64,000 nt of DNA from NCBI GenBank assembly GCA_023388075.1, contig JAEWGX010000111.1:62001-126000 (forward strand). The letters are read 5' to 3'. The DNA comes from Pseudomonadota bacterium. Lineage in GTDB: Bacteria; Pseudomonadota; Gammaproteobacteria; Burkholderiales; Burkholderiaceae_E. The translations under genes and the position numbers were made by a program. Below the pieces are notes generated by a model. That model searched no databases and was not told the origin of the DNA. It worked only from the letters and a program-made list of their open reading frames with translations. Every line of letters begins with the position of its first letter. Positions within the stretch are counted from its first letter, which is position 1. This document shows positions 33,972-42,794 of the stretch, piece by piece.

Positions 33972-34107
33972 CGCATCGCCTTTCGTGTTCGAGGAACGGC
34001 GATATCGTAGGACCTATCCCGGCGCATGTCCTAGCTTATCCGGGCGAATTTTGCGGCGATCTAGCGTCTTTATGCTAATCCGGAATCCAGATTTGGCGTT
34101 TTCATCC
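33972..34107 (-). promoter_or_regulatory. Upstream region of the hydroxylase-SHMT operon
   Basis: AT-rich for this genome. Inverted repeat TAGGAC (34008-34013) with GTCCTA (34028-34033), and two near-identical boxes TATCCCGGCG (34015-34024) and TATCCGGGCG (34037-34046), 22 bases apart. These are candidate operator sites; a promoter hexamer pair is not clear. Confidence 0.4.
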
Positions 34108-35040
34108 TCAACCTGCCTGTCCGACTGGAAGCAGCCACCCGTCCTCGATGCGTGCCACCTTCGCTGCCAGCAGGGAGGCCAGCACTTCCCGGGTGAGCGT
34201 CGCGACTTCCTTGTCGAAGTACTTGCGGTTGATCCGCTGCACCAGCGGCAGGCGGCCCCACACGGTTTCGAGGTCGCGCAGGCCGATGCGCTGGCGATCC
34301 AGCAGCATGAAGGAAAGCGCGACCTTCAGCGCGCTCAATGCGTGGCGCTGCGGGTTCGCGCGTAGGTACGAAAGGCGCCGGCGGGCGCGGTCGAGCGCCG
34401 CGGGGTAGTCCGTGAACATCGGTCCATGCCCCGGGATCACCACCGCCGCGTCGAGTCCGGCGAGCATGTCCAGGGTGGCGGCCTGTGCGGCGAAGCCCGC
34501 CTCGTCGAAGAACTCCGGGAAGACGATGCCGAACCCATCCTCCCAGAGCGCATCGGCCGACACGAGCAGCCGATGGTCCGGCTGCCAGAGCAGGAGCGAG
34601 TCCATGTCATGGCCGGGCGAACCGAGCGCCTGCCATTCGAGGCCGCCGATCCGGAGCCGGTCGCCGACGTCGAACCAGTCGTCCGCCGTGAAGCGGTCGC
34701 AGTGCTGGCCCATGGTGCCGTAGTGCAGCGCTTCCTCGTCCCAGCGCTCCACGACCTCGCGCTCGCGTGCCGGGATGGTGATGCTGCAGCGGTAGCGCGC
34801 CGCCAGCGCAGCGTTGCCGCCAACGTGATCGGAATGGGTGTGGGTGTTGACGATGCGATCGAGCGACGCGCCGCCCAGGGCATGGTCGACGAGCTGCAGC
34901 GTCAGGTCGCGACGGGTGCTGTAGCCGGTGTCGACGAGCACGTTGCCCTCGGGGCCCCGGCCCAGCAGATGGTTGGAGCTCAGCCAGTCGCGCTGGATGA
35001 AGCGCAGCGAAGGCGGCAGCCGGATGTCGTGCGCGGTCAT
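34108..35040 (-). CDS. Metallo-beta-lactamase fold hydrolase
   Basis: 310 residues. The binuclear metal motif HTHSDH is in RIVNTHTHSDHVGGNAALAAR, with further ligands in GSPGHDMDSLLLW, SADALWEDG and VVIPGHGPMFTDYP. The C-terminal helical region (residues 230 onward) is longer than in glyoxalase II. Substrate not predictable; family members hydrolyse thioesters, lactones or phosphodiesters. It sits 31 bases after the diguanylate cyclase gene and could be co-transcribed with it. Confidence 0.82.
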   Translation of the reverse strand: MTAHDIRLPPSLRFIQRDWLSSNHLLGRGPEGNVLVDTGYSTRRDLTLQLVDHALGGASLDRIVNTHTHSDHVGGNAALAARYRCSITIPAREREVVERWDEEALHYGTMGQHCDRFTADDWFDVGDRLRIGGLEWQALGSPGHDMDSLLLWQPDHRLLVSADALWEDGFGIVFPEFFDEAGFAAQAATLDMLAGLDAAVVIPGHGPMFTDYPAALDRARRRLSYLRANPQRHALSALKVALSFMLLDRQRIGLRDLETVWGRLPLVQRINRKYFDKEVATLTREVLASLLAAKVARIEDGWLLPVGQAG

Positions 35041-35071
35041 CGCCAGGCCCTCGAGCGTCGGCGCCCGCGGC

Positions 35072-36931
35072 TCAGAGCACCGCGACCGCCACGGTGACGC
35101 GGTTGCGCCCGGCGCCCTTCGCGGCGTAGAGCGCCCGATCGCTGACGTCGATCAGCCCGTCGGGATCGCTCGCGTGCTCGGGATACGACGCCACCCCGAT
35201 GGAGACGCTCACGCGGGTGCCGCCGACGATCTCGATCTGGTCGTTGATGCGGGCGCGGATCTCGTCGGCGCGGCGCTTGGCGGTCGCGGCGTTCGATCCC
35301 GGCATCAGCACCAGGAACTCCTCGCCGCCCCAGCGGCAGACGATGTCGCCGGAGCGGGCGTTCTGGGCGAGGATGTCCGAGACCATCCGCAGCACGCGGT
35401 CTCCGGCTTCATGCCCGAAGCGGTCGTTGATGCGCTTGAAATGGTCGATGTCCACCATCTGGACCGCAAGCGGCGTGCGGGATCGGTTGGCCCGTTCGAA
35501 CTCGATCGCGAGCTGCTCGTTGAAGTAGCGGCGGTTGAAGAGGTTGGTGAGCGGGTCGCGCAGCGACTGCTGCTCGAGGCTGCGGCGCAGGGCCAGGTTG
35601 GACAGGAACTGGGCCGTGTTGGCGGCGAACATGCTGGCGATCTTGTCCGACTCCGCCGATGTCTCGATGTCCGGCGTCACGAACGGCGCGGAGCGGCGCA
35701 GGTTGATCAGGCCGCTCGCCTGGCCGTGCGCATACATCGGCAGGCACAGCGTATGACGCTGCGGCGCGAGGCGCAGGTGGCCGCAGCGCAGGTTGAACTG
35801 GTTCACCGTGTTCGGATACGTCTTGTTCTGGCGCAGACCCCAACAGTCCTCGATGCCGATCTCCGCGGCGGACTCGGAGGCGGCGCCCCAGTGATGGAGC
35901 GCGGTGAAGCCGTCGGTGTCGGGATCCAGGGTGTAGATGGTGCCGGCGTCCGCGTCGAAGAGCTTCAGCGCGTACTCTCCGGCCACGCGCGCCACCTCGT
36001 CGGGCGTCGCGCAGGACTGGAGCATGTCCGCCATCTCCTGCAGCATGCCGTAGTTGCGCGAACGGAAGCGGCTGACCTCCAGAGTCGCGGCGAGCTGTGC
36101 CGCGGTCTCGCGGTAGGCCTGGGTGCGCTGGGCCACCCGGTCCTCCAGCTCGGCCGCGAGACCCTGCAGCTCCTCGTGGGCCTGCATCTGCTCGGACAGA
36201 TCGGTCACCACCCCGAGGATGCTCGCGACCTCCCCCTTGTCCATCAGCGGGCTGGTGGACATGTGCACCGGCAGGAGGCCGCCGCTGCCCTTCACGAGCT
36301 GACGTGAGGCCCGCACCGACAGGCCTCCGCGGTGCCGTTGCAGCGCATCGACGATGGCCGGGCGATCGGCCTCCGGCACGAGCTCGAGCAGGGTCATGCC
36401 CTTCAGGTGCTCGGCGCTGTAGCCGAGCATCTCGCAGATGCGCGGATTGGCGAAGGTGATCCGCCCGATGCGATCGAGGATCCATATACCCTCGGATGCG
36501 GTATCCACGAGCAGCCGGTAGCGTGCCTCCGAGAGTGCCACCACCTCGTTGGCGCGCTGGGCGCGCTCGAACTGCGCCGCGAGCTCGCGGTTGGCCCGCT
36601 CCAGCTCGCGACGCGAGGGCAGGGCGAGCAGCCGCCGCGCTGCCGGGGAGATCAGCACCAGGGTGGCAAGCGACGTGATCATCGTGCCCAGCTTGATCCA
36701 GCGACTGAGGATCGTCTGGGAAGCGAGCTGGCCCAGGGCGTCGAGGAGGAAGGTGGCGCCGACGAGGCCCACGAACAGGCCGAGCAGCCAGAGCAGGCGA
36801 GGCTCGGGCAGGTCGGTCCGCGTCCGGCTGAGAATGGCGATCGCAACCGGCACACCCATCATGGCCACCGCGACGACCAGCTCGATGCCGACCGTGGCCA
36901 GCAACAGTGCCGAGTCCCCAGAGATGGTCAT
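35072..36931 (-). CDS. Membrane diguanylate cyclase with PAS and GAF domains
   Basis: 619 residues: three N-terminal membrane helices (about 10-34, 47-68, 80-97), a coiled linker 108-135, a PAS domain about 135-250 (YRLLVDTASEGIWILDRIGRITFANPRICEMLGY), a GAF-like domain about 300-440, then GGDEF. Active-site GGEEF is at 535-539, with the inhibitory I-site RxxD (RSGD, 526-529) correctly spaced, so it should make cyclic di-GMP under product feedback. The GAF domain has WGLRQNKTYPN, seen in cyclases sensing unknown signals. Confidence 0.9.
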   Translation of the reverse strand: MTISGDSALLLATVGIELVVAVAMMGVPVAIAILSRTRTDLPEPRLLWLLGLFVGLVGATFLLDALGQLASQTILSRWIKLGTMITSLATLVLISPAARRLLALPSRRELERANRELAAQFERAQRANEVVALSEARYRLLVDTASEGIWILDRIGRITFANPRICEMLGYSAEHLKGMTLLELVPEADRPAIVDALQRHRGGLSVRASRQLVKGSGGLLPVHMSTSPLMDKGEVASILGVVTDLSEQMQAHEELQGLAAELEDRVAQRTQAYRETAAQLAATLEVSRFRSRNYGMLQEMADMLQSCATPDEVARVAGEYALKLFDADAGTIYTLDPDTDGFTALHHWGAASESAAEIGIEDCWGLRQNKTYPNTVNQFNLRCGHLRLAPQRHTLCLPMYAHGQASGLINLRRSAPFVTPDIETSAESDKIASMFAANTAQFLSNLALRRSLEQQSLRDPLTNLFNRRYFNEQLAIEFERANRSRTPLAVQMVDIDHFKRINDRFGHEAGDRVLRMVSDILAQNARSGDIVCRWGGEEFLVLMPGSNAATAKRRADEIRARINDQIEIVGGTRVSVSIGVASYPEHASDPDGLIDVSDRALYAAKGAGRNRVTVAVAVL

Positions 36932-37155
36932 ACAAGACTCCAGCTATTGAAACCGACCCTCCGGCACCTTGGCCGTGCCGGGAGAATCCGCCGTCGATAC
37001 TAGCTGATGCAATCGACCGGCGGTCGCCATCGCCCCATGCACGGCCGTTCTTCGGCACGGACGGTGGGATTTTGCCGACGAACGGCCGGCTGGGGCGCCG
37101 TCTGGTGTCGCCGCCCGCAGACGTCGTGGTCCCGAACGCATGCCGGTCGGAGCCG

Positions 37156-37175
37156 ACGGCGCGCGCCAGCGCCGT
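37156..37175 (-). terminator. Hairpin downstream of the carboxylase operon
   Basis: ACGGCGC (37156-37162), a 6-base loop and GCGCCGT (37169-37175): a perfect 7-bp stem starting 10 bases beyond the DUF1289 stop on the minus strand. No T tract. It plausibly closes the carboxylase operon. The rest of 36932-37184 shows no gene. Confidence 0.4.
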
Positions 37176-37184
37176 GGGCCGTGG

Positions 37185-37412
37185 TCAGTCGTGCCCCGGC
37201 GGCGGCGTGGGCCGCACCGCGTGGCCGGCCACCGCCCGGCGCCGTGTGATTTCCTCCCACACCTGCTGGCGGGCGTCTTCGGCCATCGTTCCCCATTGCG
37301 CGATCTCGTCGAGCGTGCGGAAGCAGCCCGCGCAGAGCCCGCTTGCCGCGTCCATGCGGCAGACCGAGATGCAGGGGGACCGGATGCTGCCGGGTACGAC
37401 CGGCGCCCTCAG
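37185..37412 (-). CDS. Small DUF1289 cysteine-rich protein, non-ATG start
   Basis: 75 residues reading RSPCISVCRMDAASGLCAGC then FRTLDEIAQW, with cysteines at 14, 18, 27 and 30 in the DUF1289 pattern (probable Fe-S or zinc knuckle), and an Arg/Pro-rich tail. No ATG, GTG or TTG lies upstream of the first cysteine pair. The only near-cognate start is CTG at 37412, overlapping the carboxylase stop as CTGA, which would couple the two. Starting at the internal ATG (residue 20) would lose two cysteines. A real gene by family resemblance; the start is uncertain. Confidence 0.65.
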   Translation of the reverse strand: MRAPVVPGSIRSPCISVCRMDAASGLCAGCFRTLDEIAQWGTMAEDARQQVWEEITRRRAVAGHAVRPTPPPGHD

Positions 37413-39484
37413 CGCGATGGCGAGGCGGCCTCCGGCGCCGCCGGCGATTCGATCGCGACCAGGACCTCGCCTTCCGGCACCTGATCCCCCACGCCGAAAT
37501 GCAGCAGGGTCACCTCACCGGAGAGCGGCGCGGCGATGGTGTGCTCCATCTTCATCGCCTCCATCACCAGCAGCGCCTGCCCCTTCGTCACGCGCTGCCC
37601 CGCCTGCACCAGAACCGAGATCACCTTGCCGGGCATGGGCGCGGTGAGCCGGCCGCCCTCCTCGGCGGCATCGCCCGCATGCAGCAGGCGGTCAACGTGG
37701 CGCAGCCTCAGATTCCGGTCCGCGGTGAAGAGGTGCAGGGTCTCGTCGACGACCACGGCATGGCCGCGATGGCGTCGCTCGCCGACCTGGACGACCAGGG
37801 TACCGTCCTCCTCCGGGGCGAGCACGATGCCGTCCACCGTCGGCGCATCCGTCGCGCTTCCCGCGACGGTGAAACGACATTCGGCTGGGGCATCCGCCGC
37901 CGTGCCGAACGGCGCGCGGCGATAGGTCACCAGCACCTCGCGCTCCTCGGATGCCTCCGCGAACACGATGCGCCGGGTGAGCGGTGCGGCCAGGCGCCAG
38001 CCGTCGCCCGCGTCCCAGGGGTCGCGACCTGCCGGCTCGCGCCGCAGCACCGCCGCGGCCGCGAGGCCCAGCTCGGCCGGCGTAGCCGGCGCAGGCGGCG
38101 GCAGCAGGTGCTCGCGGCGACGCTCGATGAGCCCGGTGTCGAGGTCGGCCTGCGCGAAGGCGGTGTCGGCCATCAGCCGGCGCAGGAATCCGACGTTGCT
38201 CGCCGGGCCGACGATGCGCAAGCCCGCGAGCGCCTGGTCCATCCCCCGGCGCGCCGTGTCGCGATCTTCACCCCAGGCGATCACCTTCGCGATCATGGGA
38301 TCGTAGTACGGGGTGATGGCATCGCCTTCGCCGACGCCGGCATCGATGCGCAGTCGCGCCCGCCGGCCCGCGGCCTCCCCCACGCGGAACTCGACCGCGG
38401 GCGGCGTCGCGAAGTGGAGCAGGGTACCGACGGACGGAAGGAAGCCCTTCTCGGGATTTTCGGCATAGATGCGCGCCTCGATGGCATGCCCTTCGAAGGC
38501 GAGCTCGGCCTGCGTGACCGGGAGCGGCTCCCCGCTCGCCACGCGCAGTTGCCATTCGACCAGGTCGAGCCCGGTGATCATCTCCGTCACCGGATGCTCC
38601 ACCTGCAGGCGCGTGTTCATCTCCATGAAGTAGAAGTCGCCGCTCGAGTCGACGATGAATTCCACGGTGCCCGCCCCGACATACCCCACGGCGCGCGCGG
38701 CGGCGACCGCGGCGGCACCCATCGCCTCGCGGCGCGTCGGCGACATGCCCGGCGCCGGCGCCTCCTCCACCACTTTCTGGTGCCGGCGTTGCACCGAGCA
38801 GTCGCGCTCGAAGAGGTGCAGGCAGTGGCCCTGGGTGTCGGCGAACACCTGGATCTCGACGTGGCGCGGCCGCTGGAGGTAGCGCTCGATCAGCACCGCA
38901 TCGTTGCCGAAGGCCGCGGCCGCCTCGCGGCGGCAGGATGCCAGCATGGAATCGAACTCGCCCGCCGTGGCCACCACCCGCATGCCCTTGCCGCCGCCAC
39001 CCGCGCTCGCCTTGATCAGCACCGGATAGCCGATCCGATCGGCTTCGTCCCGCAGCCGGGAGGGATCCTGTTCGGCGTCGTGGTAGCCCGGCACCAGCGG
39101 CACGCCCGCCGCGGCCATGAGGCGCTTGGACTCCGCCTTCAGCCCCATCGCACGAATGGCCGCCGCCGGCGGGCCGATGAAGACGATCCCGGCATCGGCG
39201 CAGGCCTGCGCGAAGGATTCGTTCTCCGAGAGAAAGCCGTAGCCGGGATGGATCGCCTGCGCCCCGCTCTCCCGCGCGACACGCAGGATCTCCTCGCCGC
39301 GCAGGTAGGATTCGCGCGCCGGTGCCGGGCCGATGCGCCAGGCCTCGTCACAGGCCGCCACGTGACGCGCGCCCGCGTCGGCATCCGAGTGCACCGCCAC
39401 GGTCCGGATACCGAGCCGGCGCGCGGTCGTGGCCACGCGGCACGCGATTTCACCGCGGTTTGCGATCAGGATCTTGTCGAACAC
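37409..39484 (-). CDS. liuD: Methylcrotonyl-CoA carboxylase, biotin-containing alpha subunit
   Basis: 691 residues from a GTG start. N-terminal biotin carboxylase (FDKILIANRGEIACRVATTARRLGI, HPGYGFLSENE, ATP loop KASAGGGGKGMRVV, EMNTRLQVEHPVTEMITGLDLVEWQL), a BT-like middle region, and a C-terminal biotinyl domain with VMEAMKMEH (biotin lysine about 645). Together with the carboxyltransferase at 41038 it carboxylates 3-methylcrotonyl-CoA in leucine and isovalerate catabolism. Acetyl- or propionyl-CoA-type paralogues are possible; partner sequence and linkage favour MCC. Confidence 0.85.
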   Translation of the reverse strand: MFDKILIANRGEIACRVATTARRLGIRTVAVHSDADAGARHVAACDEAWRIGPAPARESYLRGEEILRVARESGAQAIHPGYGFLSENESFAQACADAGIVFIGPPAAAIRAMGLKAESKRLMAAAGVPLVPGYHDAEQDPSRLRDEADRIGYPVLIKASAGGGGKGMRVVATAGEFDSMLASCRREAAAAFGNDAVLIERYLQRPRHVEIQVFADTQGHCLHLFERDCSVQRRHQKVVEEAPAPGMSPTRREAMGAAAVAAARAVGYVGAGTVEFIVDSSGDFYFMEMNTRLQVEHPVTEMITGLDLVEWQLRVASGEPLPVTQAELAFEGHAIEARIYAENPEKGFLPSVGTLLHFATPPAVEFRVGEAAGRRARLRIDAGVGEGDAITPYYDPMIAKVIAWGEDRDTARRGMDQALAGLRIVGPASNVGFLRRLMADTAFAQADLDTGLIERRREHLLPPPAPATPAELGLAAAAVLRREPAGRDPWDAGDGWRLAAPLTRRIVFAEASEEREVLVTYRRAPFGTAADAPAECRFTVAGSATDAPTVDGIVLAPEEDGTLVVQVGERRHRGHAVVVDETLHLFTADRNLRLRHVDRLLHAGDAAEEGGRLTAPMPGKVISVLVQAGQRVTKGQALLVMEAMKMEHTIAAPLSGEVTLLHFGVGDQVPEGEVLVAIESPAAPEAASPSR

Positions 39485-39583
39485 GGCGTTCCCCGGGTAT
39501 GGCGCTGCGGGTCATTCTACGAGGTGACGGCGACGGAGTCGGGCAGTAAGGTGTCCCCGCGGCCGTATCCGCGCGCCCCGGTC

Positions 39584-40093
39584 CTACCGGCGGGCGAGGT
39601 CCAGGTAGGCGCCTTCCACCAGATGCGATGGAGCGATGCCGAGCCGCTCCATCAGGTCCGCGGCCTCGTCCACGCCGGCCTGTGCCGGCTCATGCTCGGC
39701 CAGCACCACCTCGAGCTCGACGAAGTCGCCCAGCCCTTCGACCTCGTCGAGGTGCACGCGGGTGCGCCCCACCAGGTAGAGCGTGCGCCGCTTGCGCACA
39801 CGGCCGATCTCGCCGTAGCCGAGCGCGAGCGCCTCGCGGAGGGACGCGACCGCCGCAAGGGGAACGCGGACGTACTCGGATTGCTTCGGCCCGGCGATGT
39901 CGCTGCGCCGATAGAAGATCAGCTCGCCTTCGCCGGTCGAGAAATCGCGCAGCTTCATGCGCCCGTTCGGGCAGGCGAAGAAGGTGTCGTCCTGGAGGAT
40001 CGGAGTCGGGCCCGCGGTGGCGATCGCCCCGACGGCAGCCTCCAGCGATTCCCGGTCGGCGACGCGCGCCTTGATCTCGATGTTGCGGGCCAT
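39584..40093 (-). CDS. CYTH-domain protein (class IV adenylate cyclase/triphosphatase type)
   Basis: 169 residues. The CYTH signature is MARNIEIKARV, with the first Glu of ExExK replaced by Asn, as in many class IV cyclase-like members. It continues with MKLRDFSTGEGELIFYRR and VHLDEVEGLGDFVELEV. Members hydrolyse triphosphate compounds or make cAMP; biochemical role here unknown. It is embedded between the two methylcrotonyl-CoA carboxylase genes. Confidence 0.8.
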   Translation of the reverse strand: MARNIEIKARVADRESLEAAVGAIATAGPTPILQDDTFFACPNGRMKLRDFSTGEGELIFYRRSDIAGPKQSEYVRVPLAAVASLREALALGYGEIGRVRKRRTLYLVGRTRVHLDEVEGLGDFVELEVVLAEHEPAQAGVDEAADLMERLGIAPSHLVEGAYLDLARR

Positions 40094-40135
40094 GGCGGCG
40101 CAGTCTACCGCGACCGGCGCGGCCCGCGAATCGAA

Positions 40136-40873
40136 TCAGTAGGATGCCACCAGGTCGGTCGAGCGCTTCTGGTCCCAGACGACCTCGTCGTCCACCGCGT
40201 AGAGCCGGCAGCGTCCGCCATAGGTCTGGCAGCGACTCATCGCGAGGCGCGCCGCGCCGCGGGCGGCGTTGACGCGGATCCAGTGGCCGTTGTCGGAGAT
40301 GGCGAAGGCGCGCGGCAGCCCGCCCGCGAGGAAGCGACGATAGCCCTCGCGGCCCTCGTCGTCCACGTACGGCAGCACGGCGACATCGTCGAGCCGGGCG
40401 AACGCGGGCGCGCTGACGCCGGTGGTCTGCAGCCGGTCGGGGCGCGCCAGCTCGAGCTCGAGCTCGTCAGGATAGGCATACGCCGCCTGCCCGCCGGGCA
40501 GCTCGCCGAAGCGCACGGAGTTGAAGATCCGCACCGCCTTCATCCCTTCCGGGGTGGAGCACTCGACCTCGAGCGGCTTCTCGGACCGGGTCACGCCCAG
40601 CACCACCGGCGCGACGACGGTCCAGGTGCCGGCATCGTTGGAGACCACGCAGTTCGCCTCGGCCCGCTCGCCGCCCTCGCTGACCCGCAGCGCCACTTCC
40701 TGGTTGACCGGCTTGCCGTACGTGGCGCAGCCCGCCGCGGCGGCCAGGACGAGCGGCGCGGCGATCGCCGCGAGCCGGGCGGCAGCGCCGCGAACGGGGC
40801 GGCAATCCGCTGGTTGGACAGTTGCCTGCTTCGCAGGCGCCTTCACCGCTACTTGGCCCATCGATTCGCTCAT
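40136..40873 (-). CDS. Predicted lipoprotein, function unknown
   Basis: 245 residues from ATG 40873 (GGAG upstream). A long positively charged n-region is followed by LAAIAAPLVLAAAAGC, a lipobox around residue 46-49. The mature part has EANCVVSNDAGTWTVVAPVVLGVTRSEKPLEVECS, a short beta-rich region resembling the small conserved lipoprotein domain that follows PEGA-like folds. It lies between CYTH and carboxyltransferase genes in the same direction. No confident family. Confidence 0.6.
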   Translation of the reverse strand: MSESMGQVAVKAPAKQATVQPADCRPVRGAAARLAAIAAPLVLAAAAGCATYGKPVNQEVALRVSEGGERAEANCVVSNDAGTWTVVAPVVLGVTRSEKPLEVECSTPEGMKAVRIFNSVRFGELPGGQAAYAYPDELELELARPDRLQTTGVSAPAFARLDDVAVLPYVDDEGREGYRRFLAGGLPRAFAISDNGHWIRVNAARGAARLAMSRCQTYGGRCRLYAVDDEVVWDQKRSTDLVASY

Positions 40874-40995
40874 CGGATTCTCCACGCGCAGCGCGTTCGT
40901 TCGCGATGATTTCCCCGCGACCCGAGGCGCGTACAGCGCGACGGGGCGGACGGTCGATCGTGGTGGAAGGACGGCGAGAAGGGCGCCGCCAAGGA

Positions 40996-41013
40996 CGGGC
41001 GGCCGGCCGCCCG
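40996..41013 (-). terminator. 18-base perfect GC palindrome after the carboxyltransferase gene
   Basis: CGGGCGGCCGGCCGCCCG, fully self-complementary, 24 bases past the stop of the minus-strand gene at 41038. As RNA it forms a 7-bp stem with a CCGG loop. No T tract follows, so it may be a processing or partial termination site that lowers expression of the genes below. Confidence 0.4.
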
Positions 41014-41016
41014 CGA

Positions 41017-41050
41017 CGCGTCACCTGCGAAAGCGCGTCACATGCGAAAG
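41017..41050 (-). repeat. 17-bp tandem duplication across the carboxyltransferase stop codon
   Basis: Units 41017-41033 and 41034-41050 differ at a single base. The gene stop (TGA, 41038-41040) is in the second unit. The first unit repeats it out of frame, so the protein end is unaffected. Confidence 0.75.
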
Positions 41051-42669
41051 ACGCCGAAGCGCGTCTCCGGGATCGGGGCGTTGAGGGTGGCCGAGAGCGC
41101 GAGCGCGAGCACCCGGCGGGTGTCGGCCGGGTCGATCACGCCGTCGTCCCACATGCGGGCGCTGGCGTAGTAGGGATGGCCCTGCGCCTCGTATTGGGCG
41201 AGGATGGGCGCCTTGAAGGCAGCCTCCTGCTCCGTCGTCCAGGATTCGCCGCGCGACTCGATCCCGTCGCGCCGCACCGTGGCGAGCACCGAGGCGGCCT
41301 GCTCGCCCCCCATGACGCTGATCCGCGCATTGGGCCACATCCAGAGGAAGCGCGGCGAGTAGGCCCGGCCGCACATCCCGTAGTTGCCGGCGCCGAAGGA
41401 GCCGCCGATGATCACCGTGAGCTTGGGGACCTGGGCGCACGCGACCGCGGTGACCATCTTCGCGCCATGCCGGGCGATGCCCTCGTTCTCGTACTTGCGC
41501 CCCACCATGAAGCCGGTGATGTTTTGCAGGAAGAGGAGCGGGATGCGGCGCTGGCAGCAGAGCTCGATGAAGTGCGTGCCCTTCTGGGCGGACTCCGAGA
41601 AGAGGATGCCGTTGTTGGCGACGATCCCCACCGGCATCCCCTCGATGCGCGCGAAGCCGGTGACCAGGGTGGTGCCGAAGCGCGCCTTCCATTCGTCGAG
41701 CCAGGAATCGTCGACGATGCGGGCGATAACCTCCCTCACGTCGTAGGGCTTGCGGGTGTCCGCCGGAATGACGCCGTAGATCTCTTCCGGATCGTAGCGC
41801 GGCGGCGGGGCGGCGTCGGGCGCGATTCCGAGCCCGAGGTTCGCCGCGTTGCCCTGCGCGAGCTTGCGCCGGTTGAGGTTGCCGACGATGCGCCGGGCGA
41901 TCGCGAGCGCATGCCGGTCGTTCTCCGCGAGATGGTCCGCCACTCCCGACAGGCGCGTATGCACGTCGCCGCCACCGAGGTCCTCGGCGCTCACCACCTC
42001 GCCGATCGCCGCCTTCACCAGGGGCGGGCCGCCGAGGAAGATCGTGCCCTGGTTCCGGACGATGATCGATTCGTCGCTCATCGCCGGCATGTAGGCCCCG
42101 CCGGCCGTGCAGGAGCCCATGACCACCGCGATCTGGGCGATGCCCATCGCCGACATCGTTGCCTGGTTGTAGAAGATGCGGCCGAAGTGCTCCCGGTCCG
42201 GAAACACCTCGTCCTGGTTGGGCAGGTTGGCGCCGCCCGAATCCACCAGGTAGATGCAGGGCAGCAGGTTCTCCCGGGCGATCTCCTGGGCGCGCAGGTG
42301 CTTCTTGACGGTCATCGGGTAGTACGTGCCGCCCTTGACGGTCGCGTCGTTGCAGACGATCACGCATTCGACGCCGCTCACCCGTCCGATGCCGGTGATG
42401 AGCCCCGCGCTGGGGGCCGCCCCGTCGTACATGCCGTGGGCCGCGAGAGGCGAAAGCTCCAGGAACGGCGTGCCGGGATCGAGCAACTGGTCCACGCGAT
42501 CGCGTGGCAGGAGCTTGCCGCGTGCGAGATGGCGCTTGCGGGCGGCCTCGCCGCCGCCCATCGCGCTGCGCGCCATCTGCTCGCGCAGGTCGGCGACCAG
42601 CGCCTGCATGGCGCGCGCGTTGGCCTGGAACAGCTCGTCCCGCGGCTTGAGCTTGCTCTCGATCCTCAT
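41038..42669 (-). CDS. liuB: Methylcrotonyl-CoA carboxylase, carboxyltransferase beta subunit
   Basis: 543 residues from ATG 42669 (GGAG upstream; an in-frame ATG 24 bases earlier lacks homology). Carboxyltransferase motifs are clear: ARGKLLPRDRVDQLLDPGTPFLELSPLAAHGMYD, NDATVKGGTYYPMTVKKHLRAQEIA, YLVDSGGANLPNQDEVFPDR, VMGSCTAGGAYMPAMSDESI, and the GSFGAGNYGMCGRAYSPRFLWMWPNARISVMGGEQAA oxyanion-hole segment. The wording is that of MCCB rather than PccB. Transfers CO2 from carboxybiotin to 3-methylcrotonyl-CoA. Confidence 0.9.
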   Translation of the reverse strand: MRIESKLKPRDELFQANARAMQALVADLREQMARSAMGGGEAARKRHLARGKLLPRDRVDQLLDPGTPFLELSPLAAHGMYDGAAPSAGLITGIGRVSGVECVIVCNDATVKGGTYYPMTVKKHLRAQEIARENLLPCIYLVDSGGANLPNQDEVFPDREHFGRIFYNQATMSAMGIAQIAVVMGSCTAGGAYMPAMSDESIIVRNQGTIFLGGPPLVKAAIGEVVSAEDLGGGDVHTRLSGVADHLAENDRHALAIARRIVGNLNRRKLAQGNAANLGLGIAPDAAPPPRYDPEEIYGVIPADTRKPYDVREVIARIVDDSWLDEWKARFGTTLVTGFARIEGMPVGIVANNGILFSESAQKGTHFIELCCQRRIPLLFLQNITGFMVGRKYENEGIARHGAKMVTAVACAQVPKLTVIIGGSFGAGNYGMCGRAYSPRFLWMWPNARISVMGGEQAASVLATVRRDGIESRGESWTTEQEAAFKAPILAQYEAQGHPYYASARMWDDGVIDPADTRRVLALALSATLNAPIPETRFGVFRM

Positions 42670-42794
42670 CTCGTCTCCACCGGAACCATGCACCGGCGAT
42701 CATACCGGTTCGGGCGGCCGCGCCAGCGGGCCGTTATCATCGCCTCACGCGGTGCCAAGCCGCGCAACGACTCGAACCCGAAGAGGCGCAGCCC

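Noticed and set aside
37343..40909. 1188-residue plus-strand open frame
   Set aside because: Lies antisense to the carboxylase, CYTH and lipoprotein genes and shows only His/Arg/Ala-rich shadow composition. The minus-strand genes have full motifs.
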